Assembly: GCA_946408175.1 (NCBI GenBank)
Contig: CAMJRB010000004.1
Span: 1 to 34,717 of the forward strand
From: an uncultured Holosporaceae bacterium
GTDB lineage: Bacteria > Pseudomonadota > Alphaproteobacteria > RUG11792
Length of the DNA: 34,717 nt
Direction: 5' to 3'
Under the pieces are notes generated by a model, which had not been told where the DNA came from, did not search any database, and worked only from the letters and a program-made list of their open reading frames with translations. Position numbers and translations under genes: made by a program. Below, piece by piece: positions 8,143-16,064 of the stretch (position 1 is its first letter; each line of letters starts with the position of its first letter).

Positions 8143-8952
8143 CTATTTAGTGATTGTTACTTTTTTACTACTTAACCAATAAATTATTAAACTTACTATA
8201 AACATTAATATGCAGAGTATTTGTCCAACTGTCAGTAATAAATTATTAGTAATAAAGATCTCTTCTACATCTTTATAGAATTCTATAATGAATCTTGAAG
8301 TAGAGTAAACTATTCCAAATATTACTGAATATTTTCCAGTTCCGAATGATATCCAGCCATTTCTATTTAAATAAATTACTTGTATAATAAAGGCTAATAA
8401 TCCTTCCGTTAATGCTTCGTATAATTGAGTAGGATATCTAGGAAATGTATCTACTAATGGAAATATTACTCCGTATTCACTAGCCCATACTTTTCCTACC
8501 AGTTCTTGATTGAAAAAATTGGCTAATCTTCCAGTAATTAATCCTGCTGCTGCAGAAATACTTAATATATCTAGTAATAATAACCAAGATATATTTTTCT
8601 TTTTGCAGTACATATAGGTATGCACCATTAATCCTATTAATCCTCCGTGAAATGCTAATCCACCTTTTCTTATATTTAATATTTCAATAGGATTATGTAT
8701 ATAATATTGAAATTCATAAAATAATACATGTCCTAATCTTGAAAATACTATTACTATTATTAGTCCGAAGAATAAAAATGAATCAAATTCATTTAAACTC
8801 AGTTTAGAATATCCTAGAATATTCAATCTTTTAACTATATTATTTGATATATACCATCCTATTAATAATGAAAAAGCAAATAATATGCCGTACCAGTAAA
8901 TATTAAAATTCCCTATTGAAAAAGCTATTGTTGAAGCATTAAGACTAAACAT
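8143..8952 (-). CDS. lgt: Prolipoprotein diacylglyceryl transferase
   Basis: Lgt is the inner-membrane enzyme that moves diacylglycerol from phosphatidylglycerol to the lipobox cysteine of prolipoproteins, the first step of lipoprotein maturation. The 269-residue product has the family signatures: SIGNFNIYWYGILF near the N-terminus, GGLAFHGGLIG (about residues 93-103, with the key His), GRLANFFNQELVGK (about 141-154, with the essential Arg) and STSRFIIEFYKD near the end. About seven hydrophobic segments are visible, as expected. The ATG at 8952 matches the usual family N-terminus, although only a short GGA lies directly before it. A substrate in this window is the lipoprotein BamB. A piece of the 3' end is duplicated just downstream. 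It is transcribed away from the tRNA-Cys/accA unit. Confidence 0.96.
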   Translation of the reverse strand: MFSLNASTIAFSIGNFNIYWYGILFAFSLLIGWYISNNIVKRLNILGYSKLSLNEFDSFLFFGLIIVIVFSRLGHVLFYEFQYYIHNPIEILNIRKGGLAFHGGLIGLMVHTYMYCKKKNISWLLLLDILSISAAAGLITGRLANFFNQELVGKVWASEYGVIFPLVDTFPRYPTQLYEALTEGLLAFIIQVIYLNRNGWISFGTGKYSVIFGIVYSTSRFIIEFYKDVEEIFITNNLLLTVGQILCILMFIVSLIIYWLSSKKVTITK

Positions 8953-8978
8953 TCCAAGTTGTCCAATGAAAATAAAAC

Positions 8979-9007
8979 TTGCATTATATTATTAGTCATT
9001 GTAACAT
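8979..9007 (+). promoter_or_regulatory. Possible promoter for tRNA-Cys and accA
   Basis: TTGCAT (8979-8984) and TAACAT (9002-9007) are 17 bases apart, about 20 bases before the mature tRNA end. Each hexamer has four of six consensus bases. Confidence 0.35.
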
Positions 9008-9027
9008 ATAATTATAGTGAAGGATTC

Positions 9028-9101
9028 GGCCGGATGGCAGAGCGGCCATGCAGAGGTCTGCAAAACCTTTTAGATCGGTTCAACTCCGGTTCCGGCCTCC
9101 A
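9028..9101 (+). tRNA. tRNA-Cys (GCA)
   Basis: A 74-base cloverleaf has acceptor stem GGCCGGA/TCCGGCC, anticodon loop CTGCAAA with anticodon GCA, a T arm containing GGTTCAACTCC, discriminator U73 (a CysRS identity base) and an encoded CCA. The accA start codon lies only 15 bases after the CCA end. Confidence 0.95.
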
Positions 9102-9116
9102 CTTTAGTAAACTCAA

Positions 9117-10070
9117 TTGTTAGATTTTGAAAAATCAGTAGTATCTTTAGAAAAGCAATTATTAGATTTGAGAGCTTCAGCTCAATTGAATGATATTAAT
9201 GTTGCTTCTATAATATCTAAATTGCAAGAAAAAATAGATAAATTACTAAAGCAAATATATAATAAATTAACTCCTTGGGATATTGTTCAAGTAGCAAGAT
9301 TGCCTGAAAGACCTAAGTTTTCAGATTATCTAAATGGTTTCTGTAATGAGTTTATAGAACTGTCAGGCGATAGATTATTCGGAGATGATAGAGCAATAAT
9401 TGGTGGATTTGCCACTATTGATGATAAGAAATGTATAATAATAGGACAAGAGAAAGGATCAGACACAGAATCTAGAATAGAACATAATTTCGGTATGCCA
9501 ATGCCAGAAGGTTATCGTAAAGTATTGAGATTATTTGATTTGGCAGATAGATTTAATTTACCAGTAATAAATATTATAGACACATCAGGAGCTTACCCAG
9601 GATTGGAATCAGAAGAAAGAGGCCAAGCAGAATCAATAGCTAGATGTATTGAGAAATCATTTAGTATTAGAAGTCCAATAATAAGTATTGTTATAGGGGA
9701 AGGAGGATCAGGAGGAGCTGTAGCTATGGCTACTGCTGATTATGTATTAATGTTAGAGTATTCTATATATGCAGTAATATCTCCTGAAGGATGTGCTTCT
9801 ATATTATGGAAAGATGATAGTAAAGCATCTGTAGCAGCCGCTATACAACACATAACAGCCAAGCAATTGTTTGAATTAAAAGTAATAGATGAAATAATAA
9901 AGGAACCGTTAGGAGGAGCTCATAGGAATAAATCATTAGCAATAGAATCAGTGAAAAACGCTATAATAAAATATTTAAATAAAGCAAAATTAATAACTAT
10001 AACTGAAAGAATAAAAAACAGAAGAAAAAAATTCCAGACAATGGGAAATGACTATATAATAAATATATAA
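9117..10070 (+). CDS. accA: Acetyl-CoA carboxylase, carboxyltransferase alpha subunit
   Basis: AccA pairs with AccD (not in the window) to transfer the carboxyl group from biotin to acetyl-CoA, making malonyl-CoA for fatty-acid synthesis in the cytoplasm. The 317-residue product begins LDFEKSVVSLEKQLLDL, the standard N-terminus, and has GDRLFGDDRAIIGG, DTSGAYPG, GEGGSGGAVAMA (oxyanion region) and SPEGCASILWKD. The start must be the TTG at 9117, because a TAA lies three codons upstream in frame. No Shine-Dalgarno sequence is visible between it and the tRNA-Cys end at 9101. The gene is therefore probably co-transcribed with the tRNA, and after tRNA processing the message would have a leader of 15 bases or fewer. 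Confidence 0.96.
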   Translation: MLDFEKSVVSLEKQLLDLRASAQLNDINVASIISKLQEKIDKLLKQIYNKLTPWDIVQVARLPERPKFSDYLNGFCNEFIELSGDRLFGDDRAIIGGFATIDDKKCIIIGQEKGSDTESRIEHNFGMPMPEGYRKVLRLFDLADRFNLPVINIIDTSGAYPGLESEERGQAESIARCIEKSFSIRSPIISIVIGEGGSGGAVAMATADYVLMLEYSIYAVISPEGCASILWKDDSKASVAAAIQHITAKQLFELKVIDEIIKEPLGGAHRNKSLAIESVKNAIIKYLNKAKLITITERIKNRRKKFQTMGNDYIINI

Positions 10071-10109
10071 AACAAATTACTATTCTTGTTTTTATTAAAA
10101 TCTATATTT

Positions 10110-10289
10110 ATGTCTATTGGTTCTTGCTGCATTTCTGTTTGTCCTTTTAGGAATTCTGGTGATTCGCGAAATAAATTTATCATATTCTTGAACTGTATTC
10201 TAGGAATCTATGTTCTACTACTAATGTTTGTAGTAATGATAATATTAAGCGCCATGTTTTACGCCTTTCATCTTTTAGTGCAAAAATAA
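10110..10289 (+). CDS. Possible small membrane protein
   Basis: A 59-codon frame starting MSIGSCCISVCPFRNSG contains one strongly hydrophobic segment of about 25 residues (about 25-50). It follows accA by 40 bases on the same strand. No ribosome site is visible, the frame is short for such AT-rich DNA, and I recognise no relative, so it may be chance. The even hydrophobic span and cysteine-rich start are the only support. Confidence 0.3.
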   Translation: MSIGSCCISVCPFRNSGDSRNKFIIFLNCILGIYVLLLMFVVMIILSAMFYAFHLLVQK

Positions 10290-10624
10290 TATAGCGTCTT
10301 CATTACTCATATTTTCGAGATATAATAATCGGTTAAATGCTAGTTCTTTAATAATCAAGTAATTCTTTCCTATCTAAATAAAAATAATGAGAAATATTGT
10401 TATAAAGACGATAGATAAGGCAATAATAAAGCAGTATTATTATTGCAATATAACTTTTTGTCTGTTAATTTTAATAAAAATTTATTATATTAACACATTA
10501 CCAGTATATATTATATGGTATTTCTTAAGAACAGTTTTATATTGAGTAAATAATATCAACTATTCACATTTATAAGAAATACTATTCTAATGGTAATTAC
10601 TTAATACAACCATCTGAAATAATA
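10290..10624. other. Gene-free stretch downstream of accA with hairpins
   Basis: No gene is supported. GCAATAATA (10420-10428) and TATTATTGC (10438-10446) form a nine-pair hairpin followed at some distance by CTTTTTG, a possible weak terminator for accA. A longer imperfect inverted repeat spans about 10496-10598: ATTACCA and GTATTTCTTA on the left, TAAGAAATAC and TGGTAAT on the right. Confidence 0.4.
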
Positions 10625-11245
10625 TTAGTGGTGAGCAAATATGTCGTAATTACCATCTATCATTAAGTCAAATAATACTCTAGTGGGCAAATATTCAAAA
10701 CAGGCTTTAGCCATTTCCATTCTATTTTCTCGTTTTAATAATATATCTAATTTATTTTTTAATTGATGTAAATATAAAACATCAGTGGCAGCGTACAATA
10801 ATTGTTCTCTACTTAATTCACTACTGCCCCAATCAGTACAAGTTTCTTTCTTGGATATTTCTATTGATAATAATGCATTGCATAGATCTTTCAAGGAATG
10901 CTTATCTGTATAAGTTCTAACTAATTTTGAAGCTATTTTAGTACAATATATATTATTAGTCATTACTCCTAGATATTTATATAACATCATTATGTCAAAT
11001 CTAGCATAATGAAATATTTTTACTATATTTTTATTCTGTAATATACTTTTAATATTTTCCGATGAAGTATAATTATCAAATTGTACTATGTAACTAACAT
11101 TATTTCCTGTACAGAACTGAGCTAAACATAATCGATCCCTATGAGGACATAAACCCATAGTTTCAGTATCTATAGCTACTTCTCGTACATTGTCTAAAAA
11201 CTCTTTGGGTAAATCATTTTTATATACTAATATTGTAGGATGCAT
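10625..11245 (-). CDS. Short RNase D-type 3'-5' exonuclease
   Basis: The product is a DEDD-superfamily exonuclease, in the alphaproteobacterial short form (206 residues) that lacks the HRDC domains of E. coli RNase D. Exo I reads VAIDTETMGL (about residues 24-33, with the paired acidic residues), Exo II has HYARFDIMML (about 108-117), and Exo III includes the ATDVLYLHQL stretch (Tyr-Asp-type; about 170-179). Such enzymes trim the 3' ends of stable RNAs such as tRNA precursors. The start at 11245 (MHPTILVYKND) is chosen by family length; a GTG three codons upstream is possible. No clear ribosome site is visible. It stands alone between accA and murF. Confidence 0.9.
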   Translation of the reverse strand: MHPTILVYKNDLPKEFLDNVREVAIDTETMGLCPHRDRLCLAQFCTGNNVSYIVQFDNYTSSENIKSILQNKNIVKIFHYARFDIMMLYKYLGVMTNNIYCTKIASKLVRTYTDKHSLKDLCNALLSIEISKKETCTDWGSSELSREQLLYAATDVLYLHQLKNKLDILLKRENRMEMAKACFEYLPTRVLFDLMIDGNYDIFAHH

Positions 11246-11378
11246 AAATATCACATAAACGTACTATTCATTTAAATTGTAAACTAACTTTTCATTCTAT
11301 TAAACACAGTTTGTTATTATGTTCATAACATATTAAATAATATATAAAAAATAATTGTTACTATAGTGTTATTTTCAT

Positions 11379-12653
11379 TTAGTGTAGTTTTACATATTCT
11401 AAAATTTTTTCTAATTTAATTCCTCGTGAGCCTTTTAGGAAAAGTATATTATTATTTTCAATATTATTTAATATATTTTTTATTATATTTTCATCTAACT
11501 CTTCATAACATTCTATTTTATTATATTTATTAATGATTTCATGTAGATTCCTATTACCTATGAAGTATATTTTAGTATTCTCTATATTATTTAAAGTCTC
11601 TGCTAATTTATTATGATAATATTCACTATAATTTCCTAACTCTAACATTTCTCCTATTACTATTATTTTACTATTATTAAATTGTTGTAATATTTCCAAA
11701 CTAGCGTTCATTGAAGACGGACTTGCGTTATAAGTATCATCTACCAATATAAATTGCTTATTATTATATTTATATTCTTTATATATACCCCTACCATTCA
11801 ATGGTTTCAGATCTTTAAAGTATTTTAAATAATAATTAATATCTAATCCAAGATTTTCTATTAATGCTATTACTATAGCACTAATGTAAGCATAATGTTT
11901 CCCTATAGTTCCTATACTATATTTAATGTTATTTACTTGTACTAGATTAGTATTATATTGTACTTTATAATGACAATTATTACTAAAACCTATAGATATC
12001 GGGGTTATATTTTTCATTTTACATTTTTCTATTATTAAATTACAAAATTGACAATCTCCATCGTACAGTAATAATCCGTTATTTCTAATGCCATTTATTA
12101 TTGATATTTTTTCATTGGCTAATTCTTCTATGTTTTTAAATTTACCAATATGAGACTCATATATATTAGTAATTATTCCAATATTAGGATTTAAATATGT
12201 TGATAATTCATTTATTTCCCCAATATTGTTAGTACCTAATTCAAAGATTCCTACCTGAGTAGTAGGCTGTATATTACTCAAACATATTGGTAATCCCAGC
12301 ATGGTATTATAATTTCTAATTGAGGCACAGGTTTCAAAACTTTTAGATAATATATAATTAACCCAAGTTCTAGTAGTAGTTTTACCACAACTTCCAGTAA
12401 TTCCTATAAGTGTTTTTATATTTGAATTGTCTAAATAATATTTACCTAGATATTTAAGAGCTTCTATTGAAGATTTAACATATAATATTTTATTACTACT
12501 GGCAGTAATGTAATTAGTATCATCAACTACTACTAAAGATGCTCCATTTTGTAAAGCATCTAGAGCATATTTATTACCATCATTATTTTGTCCTTTTATT
12601 GCTATAAATATATCTCCTAATTTAACTTCTCTACTATCTAGTTGTATTGCCAT
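11379..12653 (-). CDS. murF: UDP-MurNAc-tripeptide--D-Ala-D-Ala ligase
   Basis: MurF adds D-Ala-D-Ala to UDP-MurNAc-tripeptide, the last cytoplasmic step in building the peptidoglycan pentapeptide. The 424-residue product has the N-terminal LDSREVKLGDIFIAIKG stretch, the ATP-binding GITGSCGKTTTR (about residues 84-95), a central domain with FELGTNNIGEI and NIYESHIGKF, and the C-terminal DDTYNASPSSMNASLE and GEMLELG motifs. It begins directly at the conserved MAIQLDSREV segment, so about 20-25 residues that usually precede it are absent. The frame upstream is open for a short distance to a stop but has no standard start codon. Its presence, with lgt and bamB, shows that cell-wall precursor synthesis persists. 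Confidence 0.95.
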   Translation of the reverse strand: MAIQLDSREVKLGDIFIAIKGQNNDGNKYALDALQNGASLVVVDDTNYITASSNKILYVKSSIEALKYLGKYYLDNSNIKTLIGITGSCGKTTTRTWVNYILSKSFETCASIRNYNTMLGLPICLSNIQPTTQVGIFELGTNNIGEINELSTYLNPNIGIITNIYESHIGKFKNIEELANEKISIINGIRNNGLLLYDGDCQFCNLIIEKCKMKNITPISIGFSNNCHYKVQYNTNLVQVNNIKYSIGTIGKHYAYISAIVIALIENLGLDINYYLKYFKDLKPLNGRGIYKEYKYNNKQFILVDDTYNASPSSMNASLEILQQFNNSKIIVIGEMLELGNYSEYYHNKLAETLNNIENTKIYFIGNRNLHEIINKYNKIECYEELDENIIKNILNNIENNNILFLKGSRGIKLEKILEYVKLH

Positions 12654-12750
12654 ATTTATGCCGTATATTATTGTTATTAGTATTTTAAAGCAATAATTTT
12701 TATAATATCAACTTCCAAAGCAATATAAAAAAATAATTATAAAAATATGC

Positions 12751-12780
12751 TTGACTCACAATACACTTGATTGATATAAT
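12751..12780 (+). promoter_or_regulatory. Promoter of the CAU tRNA
   Basis: TTGACT (12751-12756) and a perfect TATAAT (12775-12780) are 18 bases apart, 12 bases before the mature tRNA 5' end. This is one of the clearest promoters in the window. Confidence 0.85.
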
Positions 12781-12792
12781 GAGAGTGTGGAT

Positions 12793-12869
12793 GGGCTTGT
12801 AGCTCAGTTGGTTAGAGCTTCCGACTCATAATCGGGCGGTCGTAGGTTCGAGTCCTACCGGGCCCACCA
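12793..12869 (+). tRNA. tRNA with CAU anticodon, probably tRNA-Ile2
   Basis: The 77-base cloverleaf has acceptor stem GGGCUUG/CGGGCCC, D arm AGCUCAGUUGGUUAGAGC, anticodon loop CUCAUAA (anticodon CAU), T arm GGUUCGAGUCC and an encoded CCA. It lacks initiator features: the 1-72 pair is G-C. The 5' half matches the usual bacterial tRNA-Ile body and C4-G69 is present. I therefore favour the AUA-reading Ile2 tRNA, in which TilS changes C34 to lysidine. Elongator Met is the alternative. Confidence 0.85.
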
Positions 12870-13020
12870 TTCTGTTTTTTTATCGTTTTTTTATATTTCA
12901 TTGTTTGATCATTATTTTTTTAGTAATTGGTATATTGTTTATTTTTATTATATATTTGCAAGTAGATGATATGCATAAAAATGCTAAAATAATTATAATT
13001 GTATTAAGCAAATAAAATCA

Positions 13021-14340
13021 GTGTCCAATAATACAAATTTACAGAATAGTAAACAATTTAAATACTGGAGAAGAAGGACTTTATATTCAATAATGATTGG
13101 TTACGGTGCTTTCTATCTCGTAAGACAAAACTTTTCACTAGCTATACCTTTTATTTGTTCAGAATTAAATATTAATAAAGTAGATATAGGATTATTAATA
13201 TCTATTGGCGGATTATTATATGGCTTAGGTAAATTTTTATTTGGATTATTGGGAGATAAGTATAGTCCTAGATATGTAATGGCAATGGGGCTATTAATAT
13301 CAGGAATTTTAAATATATTAATAGGTATTTCTTCAGTATTTTCAATTATTGCCATATTGTATTTAATGAACCAATTAATTCAAGCTACTGGTGCTCCTCC
13401 TTGTGTAAAACTTATGAAGCACTGGTATAGCGTCAATGAAATGGGTAGAGTGTGGTCTGTATGGACTATGGCTTCTCATATAAGTACTGCTTTAATTACT
13501 TTTTATTTTCCAGTAATTTTATTATATTACGGATGGAAAGCTATATTTTACTTGCCTGGTATTGTAGCAATATTATTAGCTATATTTATATTTAACAGAA
13601 TAATTGATAATCCTAGTTTAACAAATATAGAAAAAAATAATAATGCATCAAATAATAATCATAAATCTCCAGAAGCAAATAATAAAACAACACCTGCAAC
13701 TTCAAATAATAATCAAATAGAAAATAATAAATTATCATTAATAGAAACTATAAAATTAGTTATAAAAAATAAAAATGTGTTATGTGTATCATTTTCTGCA
13801 CTTTTTGTATATATTAATAGAATGACTTTTTTAAATTGGGGGCCAACATTATTAAAAGAGTATAGAAATAGTTCTAATACAGGTATAGGGTATCAAATGG
13901 CTTTGTTTGAAATTTCCGGTATAGTAGGAGCATTAGCAGCTGGATATATATCAGATAAACTATTTAACGGTAGAAGAGCACCAGTAGGAACTGTAAGTAT
14001 GTTTTTATTAGCTATTGTTAATATAATATTTAGATTCATTCCTAAAGAATCATTTATATTGAATTCGATTTGTATGTTAATAATAGGTTTTTTAATTTCA
14101 GCGACTGTAATAGTAGTTAGTGTCTCTGCAACTGATTTTGTTGATAAAAAAATAGCAGCTTCAGCTAATGGGTTTACAGGCACACTGTGTTACATTGGAA
14201 CCGCAATTGCAGGCTTAGGAAATGGATACTTAGCGGAACACTATGGATGGAATTCAGTAGTATTATTAACTATAATATCAGCTTTGCTTGGTAGTATTCT
14301 ACTGTGTATATTATGGGATAAAAAGCCAATTAGTAAATAA
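13021..14340 (+). CDS. OPA-family MFS antiporter (GlpT/UhpT/UhpC-like)
   Basis: This 439-residue, 12-segment membrane transporter belongs to the organophosphate:phosphate antiporter branch of the major facilitator superfamily. The signature YWRRRTLYSIMIGYGAFYLVRQNFSLAIP at the N-terminus (about residues 15-43) and the GDKYSPR loop 2-3 motif support this. Relatives exchange phosphate for glycerol-3-phosphate or hexose-6-phosphate; in an intracellular organism it would import phosphorylated host metabolites, but the substrate cannot be read from sequence. The central cytoplasmic loop (about 200-240) is an Asn-rich low-complexity insertion. The GTG at 13021 is the only upstream start before the first helix and has no visible Shine-Dalgarno sequence. 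It lies 151 bases after the CAU tRNA and ends before a terminator shared with pyrH. Confidence 0.9.
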   Translation: MSNNTNLQNSKQFKYWRRRTLYSIMIGYGAFYLVRQNFSLAIPFICSELNINKVDIGLLISIGGLLYGLGKFLFGLLGDKYSPRYVMAMGLLISGILNILIGISSVFSIIAILYLMNQLIQATGAPPCVKLMKHWYSVNEMGRVWSVWTMASHISTALITFYFPVILLYYGWKAIFYLPGIVAILLAIFIFNRIIDNPSLTNIEKNNNASNNNHKSPEANNKTTPATSNNNQIENNKLSLIETIKLVIKNKNVLCVSFSALFVYINRMTFLNWGPTLLKEYRNSSNTGIGYQMALFEISGIVGALAAGYISDKLFNGRRAPVGTVSMFLLAIVNIIFRFIPKESFILNSICMLIIGFLISATVIVVSVSATDFVDKKIAASANGFTGTLCYIGTAIAGLGNGYLAEHYGWNSVVLLTIISALLGSILLCILWDKKPISK

Positions 14341-14421
14341 AAGTGTAGATAATAGTTCATATATAATACAATATACATATTCTCATATAATATATACTTA
14401 TTAATTAATTATAATATAAAA

Positions 14422-14459
14422 TTATCCCGCACAGTAGTAATAGTATTTATACGGGATAA
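14422..14459. terminator. Terminator between the OPA transporter and pyrH
   Basis: TTATCCCG (14422-14429) pairs with CGGGATAA (14452-14459) around a 22-base loop. On the minus strand it is followed by a T-rich run, so it best serves pyrH, which ends ten bases away. The two genes converge here. Confidence 0.6.
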
Positions 14460-14469
14460 AACAAGTATT

Positions 14470-15189
14470 TTAATTAACTATAGATATTTTTATACTTTTG
14501 TTTAATGCATTTATGAAACAATTATCTTCAAATAGTGAAAAAATATAAATTGGTAATTTTAATTGTTTAGCCAATGAAAAAGCAGCATCATCCATTACTT
14601 GTAAATTATTTTGCATAGCGTAATCGTAAGTTATATTATCTAAATGTACAGCATCAGTATGTATATTAGGATCTTTATCATATACTCCATCAGTCTTAGT
14701 AGCTTTTAATATAGCATCACAATGTGATAGAGATGCCCCTACTACTGATATTGTATCTGTCGAAAAATACGGTAATCCCAAACCCCCTACAAAAATTATT
14801 AATTTGCTTTGTTCTACTAATTTATCTATAGTAAAAGGATTTAATTTCTTAATATTAAAAGGTAAGTCTAATAATGATACTATTTCAGTATCTATATTAT
14901 TATGTTTAAGTACATCTCTAATTATTATACCATTTATAACAGTAGATAACATACCGATACTATCAGCTGTTTCTCTTTTTATTAATTCATTATTATTAAA
15001 ATCTCTACCTCTAATAATATTTCCACCACCTATTACTAATGATATATTAATTCCATTATTAAGAACATTTTTTATATCATTACATAGTTTTTGTAAACTT
15101 AAACTATTGAATTTTTCATTGTTATTACTTAAAAAGAATTCCCCAGATATTTTAATTAATATTCGTTTTGCTAAGACATTTGTATTCAT
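14470..15189 (-). CDS. pyrH: UMP kinase
   Basis: Bacterial hexameric UMP kinase phosphorylates UMP to UDP with ATP, feeding UTP and CTP synthesis. The product shows the amino-acid-kinase fold signatures: RILIKISGEFF at the N-terminus, VIGGGNIIRGRDF (about residues 50-62), ADSIGMLSTVING, FVGGLGLPYFSTDT and KATKTDGVYDKDP near the nucleotide site. I choose the ATG at 15189 (MNTNVLAKRIL, 239 residues), which fits the family; an ATG seven codons upstream (15210) is possible and neither has a strong ribosome site. It is transcribed divergently from the SIMPL-domain gene, with paired -10 elements between them. frr and tsf, common neighbours of pyrH, are absent here. Confidence 0.95.
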   Translation of the reverse strand: MNTNVLAKRILIKISGEFFLSNNNEKFNSLSLQKLCNDIKNVLNNGINISLVIGGGNIIRGRDFNNNELIKRETADSIGMLSTVINGIIIRDVLKHNNIDTEIVSLLDLPFNIKKLNPFTIDKLVEQSKLIIFVGGLGLPYFSTDTISVVGASLSHCDAILKATKTDGVYDKDPNIHTDAVHLDNITYDYAMQNNLQVMDDAAFSLAKQLKLPIYIFSLFEDNCFINALNKSIKISIVN

Positions 15190-15224
15190 AATAAATTTTA
15201 GTGGTTCCATCTATGCAGTGTTAC

Positions 15225-15262
15225 TATTCTAACACAATTATTACTTAAATTATGTTAGAATA
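15225..15262. promoter_or_regulatory. Divergent extended -10 promoters in a perfect inverted repeat
   Basis: TATTCTAACA (15225-15234) and TGTTAGAATA (15253-15262) are exact inverse copies with an 18-base spacer. Each half contains TG-n-TAGAAT, an extended -10 element pointing toward pyrH on one side and the SIMPL gene on the other. No good -35 is seen. The symmetry could also serve a dimeric regulator. Confidence 0.55.
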
Positions 15263-15290
15263 AACAAAAGTTGTAGGATTGAAAATATAT

Positions 15291-16016
15291 ATGAATATTA
15301 TAAGTAAAATTACTGGATTATTTGGAATTGCTTGTTTTACTATTTTAGGATATGATTTAATACAAGTAATAAAAAATAACAAATCTGTAATAAGTGTATA
15401 TGGATTAGCTGACAAAGTTGTTACTTCTGATAGAGCTGTTATGAGTTTTAAGTTTACGGAGAATGGTAATGATGTAAATGATTTAAATGAAAAATTACTG
15501 AGAAGTGAGAAAGTAATATGCAAATTTTTAAATGAACATGGAATAGATAAAAAAGAAATACAAGAAGATAGTGTTGAAATACAAGATAATTATTATGCAT
15601 ATTATTATGAAAATAAGAAATATGGTAAAATGCCTGAAATAAGATATAAAATAACTAAAACATTAGTAGTAGATACTAATAAAGTTGATATATTAAATTC
15701 TTTACAAAGTAAAATTGCTGATTTACTAAAGGATAATGTATTTGTAACTACTAATATTAAATATTCTTATAGTAAATTTGATGATTTAAAATTGCAATTA
15801 ATTGGAGAAGCTACAAAAGATGCTATGGATAGAGCTAAACATATAGAAAAAGTAACTGGCTGTAATCTAAAAAAAATTAGAAACTTATCAACTGGTAAGT
15901 TTAATATATTAGATGGTAGTAATACTAGTGCAGATGGTGAAAGCTGGTCAGATGGGGAAAATAAATATAAGAAAAGATATAGAGTTATAGTTAATGTTAC
16001 TTACGATAAAGATTAA
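15291..16016 (+). CDS. SIMPL-domain (DUF541) membrane-anchored protein
   Basis: The 241-residue protein has one N-terminal hydrophobic segment (about residues 6-24, ITGLFGIACFTILGY) and then a periplasmic SIMPL domain. Family features are the opening ISVYGLADKVVTSDRAVMSFKF, the central ...KTLVVDTNKVDILNSLQSKIADLL strand-helix, and AKDAM/A-type DAMDRAKHIEKVTGCNL near the C-terminus. SIMPL proteins (BP26-like) form oligomers in the envelope; their biochemical role is poorly known. The ATG at 15291 is preceded by AGGA about 11 bases upstream and is preferred to a TTG at 15279. It has a single-gene layout divergent from pyrH and probably ends at a downstream AT-rich hairpin. Confidence 0.85.
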   Translation: MNIISKITGLFGIACFTILGYDLIQVIKNNKSVISVYGLADKVVTSDRAVMSFKFTENGNDVNDLNEKLLRSEKVICKFLNEHGIDKKEIQEDSVEIQDNYYAYYYENKKYGKMPEIRYKITKTLVVDTNKVDILNSLQSKIADLLKDNVFVTTNIKYSYSKFDDLKLQLIGEATKDAMDRAKHIEKVTGCNLKKIRNLSTGKFNILDGSNTSADGESWSDGENKYKKRYRVIVNVTYDKD

Positions 16017-16064
16017 ATACTATATTAAATTTAAAAATAAATGAGATAGTAGTATATAGTATTT
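16015..16064 (+). terminator. AT-rich hairpin after the SIMPL gene
   Basis: AAATACTATAT (16015-16025) and ATATAGTATTT (16054-16064) are perfect 11-base inverse copies starting at the stop codon, followed by a T-rich stretch. The stem is AT-rich with a loop of 28 bases, so termination is only likely. Confidence 0.45.
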
